Assembly: GCF_027943255.1 (NCBI RefSeq)
Contig: NC_072896.1
Location: 117,273,879-117,337,878 of the forward strand
Source: Anastrepha obliqua
Lineage: Eukaryota; Arthropoda; Insecta; Diptera; Tephritidae
DNA: 64,000 nt
Direction: 5' to 3'
In this document: piece after piece, positions 56,263 through 64,000 of the stretch
Position numbering within the stretch: position 1 is the first letter of the stretch
How the letters are laid out: each line of letters starts with the position of its first letter
The notes under the pieces: model-generated
Seen by the model: the letters and a program-made list of their open reading frames with translations, nothing else
What the model was told of the DNA's origin: nothing
The model's database searches: none
Translations under genes and position numbers: made by a program

Positions 56263-57475
56263 TGGTGAAGCTCCTAGGTGGTATATTCTTTAAGAATTAC
56301 AAAGATGGAATGAATACTCTAGGTCTCGTAAGGGTTTTTCATATTCATCAAACTTAAAAAATACCTGCTATTTAAGGCATATCAAACTTAAAAGATATTA
56401 ACTTTCCTTGAATTCAATACCAAGGTTTTCAATAAATTTAAGCCATCTTTTTTGTTGTGAAAAATTAGTTAGAAATATTATATGCAACCGACTAGCGCAT
56501 TTTCGGTACCAAATTTATTTGTGTATATCTATAATTTTCACATATTTTTAATATCTATTTACGATTCATCAAGTCGCGGCGCTTACTTCGCTACCGACCA
56601 GTGTGACTGGCCTTTTTTGCACCCGAAAGTGCACCCGAAAAAATTTGAAATTGATGCAAATAAATTATACCGAACCTGCGAGCTGGTAATGGACAAAAAA
56701 TCGCGAACACTTAAGAAGAACTTGGAGACACACATACATACTTGCAATAACAATAACAGTTGTAACAGCAGCGTTGAGAATGTGCAACATATGGAGGTCT
56801 ATGGCAAGAAGTTGCTTAGTAAGTAAGTTGCCAGCACCGATAGCAATTTTATAATGCATAAAATTGTCTGTACTTGTGTTGATATATATATATACGTGTG
56901 TGTGTGTGTGTGTCTATGTGGTTGTGTGGTACAGGTTGTTGACATGGCGTGCTTAACACTTTGATTTATTGTGCGAAATTGCGTTGCACGCTCCAAAGAC
57001 GGCACCCTTCTACAACTAGCAAAGATAGGTAAATAAGAGCACTTGTGTATATATAATATATTTGTAGGTATGGATGCACATACACTTACATGCAGTAGTT
57101 ACATTTTTCATAGGAAATCATTGGGCAGTCTGAAAAGTTCTAAATCGGAATTTATTTTCCATCAGAAGCACTGCACATCAAATTCAAATAGGCGTCCTCG
57201 AATCGGCGAAGGTGGATCTTAGCGTATAAAAATAAGAAGTGCCTTATAGGGTTAATTATATTAAAAAATAAAAATATCAGTAAATTGGACACTGAAAAGA
57301 TGAACTATCGAGACTCGAAAAAACACATTTTACCGAGAGTATTGAAGCCTGAAAACATTCGAGCTACATATTTTTGAGAAATTTTTAAGAAAAGCGAGTG
57401 AGAGATGGCGTAACGAACCCATATACAGAATAGCCCACTAATTAAGACCGACTCTTCCTTTCCACATTTTTTATT
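56263..57475. other. Stretch without a recognisable gene
   Basis: A 114-codon frame (56482-56826, plus) ends in a Lys/Asn-rich part and matches nothing known to me. TA and GT runs lie at 56882-56912. Confidence 0.45.
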
Positions 57476-57479
57476 TGCC

Positions 57480-57968
57480 AGAATTTTAACTATATTACAA
57501 TGGGCTTTTTAGCTGAATGCTTTAGGAAAAACCAAATCGCTCTATGCTTCTTGGCGCGACTTTTTCAAATTTCAATTTCAAGGTCGACTCTCAATACAAA
57601 ACGCAAAGCGTCACTGCTAAACCCAAATAAGCATAGCCTTAAACTCAATATCTGTTATAGCGAGGCATTGTCTCAAAGACAGACACGCTCTGAGGCCAGG
57701 AGTGCAGACACATGACTTCAGCAGAAGCTGTCTAAACAAGGAAAAAGAAGAAATCATTTTGCACCTTTGCAACTGTGCCACTGTTCTGCTCTCTCCAAGC
57801 GTAAATTCCCCACTTTAGGTGGACAATCGCATTACTGTAGAAGTCAGGGATCATCTAAAATTTTTGGAATGTTCACTTTGATTTTAGGGAGATCACAATG
57901 AAGTACGAGTTTGAGTGCGTCTCATAGTGGATAGCCGCTGCAATCTAACCAATCTAACTAACCTAACA
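57480..57968 (+). mobile_element. RNase H-type LINE 3' end
   Basis: The plus strand has LINE-tail remnants: SCLNKEKEEIILHLCNCATV (about 57725-57785, Cys knuckle) and ITVEVRDHLKFLECS in the same region. The end AATCTAACCAATCTAACTAA with CCTAAC (57947-57972) is of the pentamer type. Upstream frames (57500-57715) are weakly LINE-like. Confidence 0.62.
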
Positions 57969-58014
57969 AGGCGGCGGAAAATTGTGCATCCAATCTTGTT
58001 TTCCCCCAAAACTT

Positions 58015-58292
58015 TGTATTCTTCTTCCCCTCCTTCTTAGCATCACAGTCCTTGGTGAACCATTGCCTCATTCACCACCTTGCGCCATCTGTCTCTATCT
58101 AAGGCTACTTCCTTCCACCACCGCACGTTTAGCTTTTCAAGATCACCCTCCACGTCTTCAAGCCATGTCTTTCTCGGGCTTCCTCTTTTTCAACCTCCAG
58201 GGCGTAATTCTACTGCCTTTGGAGTTGCTCTCTCCTTGAGCATTCTAAACTCGTGTCTTTTTCGTTAGTAAATAAAAAATAAAAATTATTTT
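58015..58292 (-). mobile_element. LINE 3' end (RGxPRKTWLEDVE-type)
   Basis: The minus strand reads RMLKERATPKAVELRPGG then RGSPRKTWLEDVEGDLEKLN, VRWWKEVALDRDRWRKVVNE and AMVHQGL, ending in a GGAGGGGAAGAAGAAT tail (about 58034-58019). It belongs to the RxRPRxxW family of endonuclease-RT LINE tails; only the last ~75 codons remain. Confidence 0.75.
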
Positions 58293-58294
58293 CA

Positions 58295-59655
58295 GTGATG
58301 GACATTTTTGTTTTGACCTTTACGCGCTCTCTTTCTTATCTGTTTGTGTACTGTTGTGCTGTCTAGTTCACGAATCTCTGCTAAGGAGACTAATTTTGGG
58401 ATACCTTGCATATCCAATTGAGGAGTACCTTCTTTGCTAGTTCTTTGGCCGAGCGCCTTTTCCAATTTGTAGTGCGCTATTTCCAGTGCAAGTCATCGTC
58501 TGGCCTGGACTTTTCCTTACAACGATCAGATCATCGAGTTTGGCTAATCAAATTCACTTGTTAACTTCAGGGTTCACTGCCAGGGTTCTGGGTTAAAGGT
58601 GTGTTACCCTTAAAGGAGTTAAGTTGCATTCAATGTGCATTAAGTGGCGTAACATTTCAGTTCACCCAATATATCGTTTAGTTACGCGCGAATGCTGAAA
58701 GCGCTTAAAAATGCTGCAGCGCCATTTTCGACATTAGTTATGCGCATTTTTGGACTGTCACTGCCTGCACACGCACACACATGCGCTCACATAACAAATA
58801 TTATAAGATTATAAATACTTCCACCTTTTCACGTCTATGCATATGCGCCTTTATGGTGCCTTGATGTAGTGCCTCTTTGCGTCAACTCGCCAGCGAACCA
58901 TCTAATGCGAGGTCGCCACTGCCGTTTGGCTCACAATTTACTTTTGCTTTTGCTCCAGCCACACTTTCACTCCCGCCCTTCGCCCTCGCTCATATTCATT
59001 ATACGCCCGTTGTTAACAAGTGTAATAAAATTGTATTTATGTTCACATTCTTCTGTCCTTACTGTCTTCACTTGAGTCATCTTTCACTGATATATTTATT
59101 ATATTCGGGCGTACGAGGGTGTGTGTGGGTGTACGTTTTTCTAGGTGTTATTGCATGCTTTTGCTTGTTAGCGGTTCAAGCAGTAAATTTATGTTCGCAT
59201 AATAAAATAATTCTTCGGGAATTATTTGTATAATTAAATGGAAACCAGCGGTACACTTGAAAACCAAAAGTCGAGGTAAAGATTTACTACAAGACGCCAC
59301 AACCGAAGTAAAGCCAGAAGTTAGTGAGAAGTTTTCTAGAAGTTTGTTTTTATTTCTCAACTTAGTTCTCACGTCTCTAGTGTTTAGAAATCTAAGAAAA
59401 GCAAATTTTATTGCGCCATATACTTGTGGATATAGCCACGAAAGAGACCATAATTTCAGACGAGTCTTACGCTGTCTTTCAATGGTCAAAGATCGGAATC
59501 CGGGTGAAACTTTTGCACACAAATGCAACAATAAGGAAGCGATCTGATTCCATATAAGATCCGCGCTATTCGTTTAAGTTTTCGTCGTTTGTTTGGGAGC
59601 ACAGCCTTTTGAAATTAGTAGCTCTGATATGTCAATGTACACATAAATATGAAAA
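58295..59655. other. Stretch without a supported gene
   Basis: At 59148-59547 both strands stay open for 96-127 codons, which is unusual for such sequence, but I recognise no domain in either. The rest is repeat-poor, with AT-rich parts. Confidence 0.4.
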
Positions 59656-59659
59656 TATA

Positions 59660-61025
59660 GCCAATTATCGCCTTCAAAGTATATTATTCCGCATCAACTG
59701 CAACGCATTCATCCAGCTCTAGAACCATTCTTGGACCTCTATTGTCGGTATAGCCATTAGAGCCGCCCTTGACTCCATTACTTCCTTTCGACTCTTAAAA
59801 CGCGTTTCCTGTAGTGGTTTTTTGACGGAGTCAGATAGTAAAAGACTCGCAGGGAGCCATATCAGGTGAATGCGATGACCGCTGAGTGGCATTCGTTTCG
59901 TTCGTGGTCAAAAACTCACGTATAAAGAGGACACTGTGCGAGGGGGCTTTACCGTGGTGTAAAATCCACGACCTGGTTTTTCACAAATCCTTCTTTTTTG
60001 GCGAATTGCTTCATGTAAACGTCTAATGAAGGCCAAACTGTCTGAAGCCCCTCTTCTTCTTTTCAATTGGTGCGATAACGGCGAATACTTTCAGAGCCGG
60101 AGCGTTTGTACCCATTCGGACGACATGACCTAGCCAACGTAGTCGCTGGATCTTTATTCGCTGTGCTATGTCTATGTCGTCGTACAGCGCACACAGCTCA
60201 TTGCTCCATCGCCTGCGATATTCGCTGTTGCCAACGTGCAAAGGTCCAAAAATCTTGCGCAGAATCTTTCTTTAGAACATTCCAAGTGACACCTCATCGG
60301 ATATTGTCATCGGACAAGCTTCTGCGCCATGCGTTAGGAAGGGCATGATGAGAGCCTTATTAGCTGTCTTATCTTCAGGCAGAAATTCGTGGTGTACAAT
60401 ATCATTCTAATCCATAAAAAACGTGGCTTGTTTGGTCTTGCTTCATACGGAGCTCTCTACGCACTAACCTGATGCCTGGATTGCATGTCATACTCATTAG
60501 CATACGTCTCATCTCCAGTAATGATGCACTTGATCAATGTTGGGTCGGATTCAGCCATGGAAATCATGTATTTGTCGATATCTACGCTTTCCCTTTTTTG
60601 TATGGCATTCAGGTTCTTTGGGATTAACACGACGCAAACCCTAATTATTAGACACCATGTCCTGAACAGCTCCAATGGCAATGTTCAAGTCCTCTGCCAG
60701 GTCCCTGGCCGTTAATTTGCAATTACTGATCAACTTTTCTCTCATTTTATTGATGTCGACAGCCTGGTATTACGTTCGTCAACCTCGATGGACTCACGAT
60801 CTCTTCTGAAGCGTTTTTTCGTAAACGCCTGTTTTCTTTAGAGTATCATTACCGTATGGGTATTTTTTTTTTGGTGTTGTAGAGGTGGCACAAAGCATTG
60901 AACGCCGAAGTGTGGGTGCTCACTGCACCAAACACCACCATAGTTACCCGTGAGGACACCCACGAAATTTGAGGGCTGTGATTTTGTCATCATCAGAATA
61001 TTCCTCGAACGCCGCCGGTCCACAC
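59660..61025 (-). mobile_element. mariner element split by a LINE fragment
   Basis: The minus strand carries a whole mariner transposase in two parts. From 60840 down: FTKKRFRRDRESIEVDERNT, LIPKNLNAIQKRESVDIDKY, MISMAESDPTLIKCIITGDE (first catalytic Asp in GDET) and YEYDMQSRHQ-like, up to HHEFLPEDKTANK near 60380. After the LINE (60045-60345) it resumes with KKEGFVKNQ, SWILHHGKAPSHS (HDN is HGK, so the second Asp is lost), SPDMAPCESF (third Asp changed) and a degraded C-terminus. It is the same mariner subgroup as 48.5-48.8 kb. Confidence 0.82.
60045..60348 (-). mobile_element. LINE 3' end nested in the mariner
   Basis: The minus strand reads MPFLTHGAEACPMTISDEVS, KILRKIFGPLHVGNSEYRRR, NELCALYDDIDIAQRIKIQR and LRWLGHVVRMGTNAPALKVF. 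It ends in a TTATCGCACCAATTGAAAAG type tail with AAGAAG (about 60056-60062). The same tail sequence ends the LINE at 46.3-47.2 kb. Mariner coding sequence lies on both sides, so this LINE landed in an older mariner. Confidence 0.82.
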
Positions 61026-61079
61026 GTTGCTAGAAGGATTTCACGACCTTTCTAGTTTGTGTACTTGTCCAGCACTCGC

Positions 61080-61835
61080 TGACTTCACGCAAAGCCAATT
61101 GTTGCAGTAGTGGAGCGGAGGTTGTCAAGGAAATCCCAGTCCTCTCCTTTCACGGTAAAACTACTGGCCAGCTCGTCCGCTTCGCAGTTTCCCGCTATAA
61201 TCAGGTCCATAACTTTAACTGGTTTCCCTACCCTATTTCTCAGGTCCAACCTTACGGTTTCAAACTGCGAGCATGCAAAAAAAAACAAAACAATGTTCTG
61301 CGTCTTCAATAACGTCATTTGCTCAGAAGGTCCAGTGTGGGTCGTCTTCATGTACGAATTCATGCACATAAAATTTGAAGCGTCCGTGTCTTGTGAATAT
61401 TCGGGTAGGATAGAAATCCCCCTCCCCATCTCGTCTGTCTAACTTCGTACCGAAGGAATCAAGCGATATGTCCAACGTCCGTTCGGTGAATTACTCCATC
61501 GACTCTGCCAAAAACTCTCCTTTACTGTACGACTACTCACTTTTTTTTTGAGGATTCAACCATCTCTTCCGCCAAAATTTCTATTGGACAAAGCCCAGAT
61601 ATTACTAGTGCTGCTTTATCTGACGTAGTTCGGACCGCGCTACGCACTCTTATACCACAAAGCCGGTACAAGGATCTCATTTCACTTGAGTTTGGGGTTT
61701 TATCCAGCGCATCAGGCCAGATAGGTGCACCGTACAGAAGAACACATCTTCCCACTCTTGCGTACAGCAGAATACGTTGTTGTTGGAGCCCTCCCGAGCT
61801 CACCACTCGTACTGCTCGAGTCTTATCTCTGCTTA
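61080..61835 (-). mobile_element. R1-like LINE thumb and C-terminus
   Basis: The minus strand encodes YARVGRCVLLYGAPIWPDAL, CGIRVRSAVRTTSDKAALVI and SGLCPIEILAEEMVES (61780-61545). After frame changes it reads QTRWGGGFLSYPNIHKTRTL, and then a region around LFFFACSQFETVRLDLRNRV, GKPVKVMDLIIAG (61290-61190), resembling the HxxFxCxRFxxxR knuckle. The VLLYGAPIW and AYRTxSxxAALVIAG motifs are typical of R1-clade LINEs. The RT core is missing. Confidence 0.78.
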
Positions 61836-64000
61836 CCTCCAGAGTAATGCGCTGTCAGATCTAAAAGCGCATGTATTCGGACTAAACACGTCGCTTTCGT
61901 TCGTCGGTAGTTGCATAAAATATTTCCTCGAAATAATTTTAGGAAATTTTTACAGAGAGAAATATCATCTTTTACTGTACCTTTCACATTTTTAAACGCA
62001 TATATCTTAGTTTGCAATACTGAATTCGATCCGTGCAACAATTACACAATTTCATGAGGGTATTTATTAAGTGTTGCGCGAAGGCAAACGCGATGCAGTA
62101 TGCAGCAAAAACATAAATTCACAACATTGATAACATCAACTAATTACAAAATGCACAAAAGGATAACGAATGTTGAACAGCAGCATTGCAAGAGATGTCG
62201 GTTGGCAGAGCAAACAAAGGGCGTTGTTGCACAACCATGTTGCAAGAACACGCGCACACAAAATGCATTGCTGAATTACACTTAAATGGATTGTAGAGCA
62301 ACAGAATGCAGCAGCACTCAAAGTGCGGAGTATAATAGTGAAATGTATAGCAGAGGTTGGGTGCTGGTCAACCCACAAAAGTATGCAATGAATTTGGAAA
62401 TTTAAAATGCGACTTACTTGTGGAAGGAGTGGAAGTGCGTAGTTGTTGAAATTGAGTTGTACAATGCGCACAGCGAATGCAGTGTGCAGGAGTAAGCAAA
62501 AGTAACAAAAATAATAAAGATAACAACACAACCAACAGAGGTAAGCAGCAACAGTAACAGCCATTGAGAATCGCTCGAATTGCAAGAGATATTTGCATGC
62601 CATTGTTGTTGTTAATGTTGTTGTTGTTGAGTGAAATACGCAAACAATGCACAAGGATGCCTCTCGCACACTCAGACACAGCATTACAGGCGTCGGTATG
62701 TGCGCACTCACAATTCATAAATTTCCACGACGATAAGCGCAACTGCAACAAACGTCACAGCCGACAACGTGGTTGTTGTTTTTGCTGCTGCTATTAAAAT
62801 TGTCAACACTACTGCTGCATGCTGCAATAACGATGGCAACAACAACAACAGCAACTACTACAATAAGGCATACAAGCAAGCAATCAACAACCAACTGATA
62901 CAGATGGCAGATACCAGCGACGCGCCACAATGGGCAAGAGGCAACATACGACAGCGCAACAAAAAGCCGGTCAGAACATGCGAAATGCATGTTGCAGCTC
63001 CTGCTGCATTACTTCATTTCACCGAAGCTTTTGTTGCTGCTGATGGAATTATTTGTTCACACATTGTCCACACACTCCTCCAAAGTGGCAGCAAGCAGCG
63101 CCGTGCAGGAGGGGCAAACCTCGGCCGGCGCTGAGTAAACTGTCAGCGAGCTACCCAGCTACCCAACCAGCCCACGGCAGCAACACCCACCCAACAACGC
63201 CAGCTATAATGCCTGTTACTGCACCTGCAGCAAAATATTGCACAAATGCCCAACGAAGCCTCGAAAAGTGATAGGAGTGCAAGGGTGGTGGTGTTGAAAG
63301 CGGAGAGCTGCGACAAAGACTGGTGTGGGCAAAGCAAGATGTTGCTCTTGTTGTGGCGCGTTTTGATTTCATGAGGCCTCGACTACAGCCACACACTGCA
63401 ACAATGCAAAATGCAATTTGTTGTGAATCTGTGCGCGCGCGTGTGTGTGTGCGCACGAGTGCAAGTGTTTGTGGTTATTACCGACTCCAGTGGCGCGCTG
63501 TCTTATCTGTCAAACAGTTGGCAACACTCACTCATTTACTCACCTGCTGACTTCGTGTGCTGCTGCACTTGCCACTTGCAAAATTCGAGAGTTAAGTTGT
63601 TGTCACCTTTGTGCCAAAGCAAAGAAAAAGCGCAAAAGCATTATTTTTGCTTCTCTTTCACCGAAACCCCTGCCCTGTCGCTGCACTTGGCTTCTTTGTT
63701 GTGATTTGCATTGCATGCGATTGCAAAACCGATTGCAATTGCAGCACTCACAACTCCAACAATGGCAGCGGGCACAATTGTTGCCTTTTGTACAACAATG
63801 ACAATATATCAATGGGAGATAACTGAAATTGAGGTGTCAAAATCAGAAATTGCATTTGACACATGGACAATGGAACGAGTGAAATACTCATATTTCATGC
63901 TTTCGCTTTGATTGTGCAAGGGTGCAACGCTGAGCGGTGGGATAGGGATAGGGAAAAGTTCACGGTACGGAAAAAGTTTTGTGAGTGCAGAGCGAACCAA
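61836..64000. other. CAA/GTT-rich repeat-poor stretch
   Basis: Both strands stay open for up to 191 codons (62136-62711, minus), but the translations are built from CAA/GTT/TGC triplet runs (for example 62592-62629 and 62767-62860). I see no domain. A GC/GT run lies at 63433-63453. No transposon remnant is recognisable, which contrasts with most of the window, so this may be host regulatory or intronic DNA. Confidence 0.5.

Noticed and set aside
62136..62711. Longest open frame of the window (191 codons, minus)
   Set aside because: The translation is Leu/Cys/Thr-rich from CAA/GTT triplets and overlaps a 127-codon frame in another phase of the same strand; no domain is visible.
1..64000. CRISPR array, operon or bacterial-type system
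   Set aside because: No regularly spaced direct repeats, no compact gene clusters and clear insect-type transposons; the window is eukaryotic.

Overview
This is eukaryotic DNA: AT-rich, with no dense reading frames, no operons and no open frame longer than about 190 codons. It has abundant simple repeats (CA/TATG, CAA/GTT and CAG runs) and is crowded with broken transposable elements. The element families (mariner/Tc1 transposases, RNase H-bearing non-LTR retrotransposons, RTE-like and R1-like LINEs, a tRNA-derived SINE) and the base style suggest a higher fly, most likely a tephritid fruit fly. That assignment is inference from family resemblance, not from a marker gene. I could not support a single host protein-coding exon or functional RNA gene.

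Layout. 1-5 kb: LINE 3' ends in both directions, a Jockey-type reverse transcriptase fragment, a mariner remnant with a 48-bp-arm inverted repeat, and three LINE 3' ends stacked head to tail. 5.7-6.2 kb: a 383-bp non-autonomous Tc1/mariner element with terminal inverted repeats. 6.2-13.3 kb: mariner remnants (7.9, 8.3-9.2, 10.7-11.7 kb), one SINE and repeat-poor DNA. 13.3 kb: a 251-bp (TAAAA)n tract. 13.7-14.6 kb: an RNase H LINE end. 16.0-18.0 kb: a near complete Tc1-like element whose transposase is split by a 370-bp mariner-derived element. 18.2-21.3 kb: an RTE-like LINE end, then a Tc1-like transposase interrupted by a mariner, then another mariner. 24-28 kb: LINE, decayed Tc1 and mariner pieces. 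29.7-37.7 kb: four RTE-like LINE fragments (one scrambled) and three mariners. 38-44 kb: SINEs, RNase H and R1-like LINE ends, a mariner. 46.3-51.6 kb: LINEs and mariners, including a mariner bracketed by an inverted repeat and a rather well preserved RNase H LINE. 52.6-58.3 kb: LINE ends, a SINE and an unexplained direct repeat. 59.7-61.8 kb: a mariner split by a LINE 3' end, then an R1-like LINE. 61.8-64 kb: CAA/GTT-rich repeat-poor DNA.

Nothing here works together as a pathway. The coherent story is layered insertion and decay. Every transposase and reverse transcriptase seen carries stops, frameshifts, deletions or lost catalytic residues, so none looks able to move itself. The most informative structures are the nested insertions (16.0-18.0, 19.3-20.7 and 59.7-61.0 kb), the inverted repeats formed inside mariner copies (2.4 and 48.3-48.9 kb), the five-copy SINE family, and LINE tails made of the TAACC pentamer. 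I see no evidence of a novel gene system.
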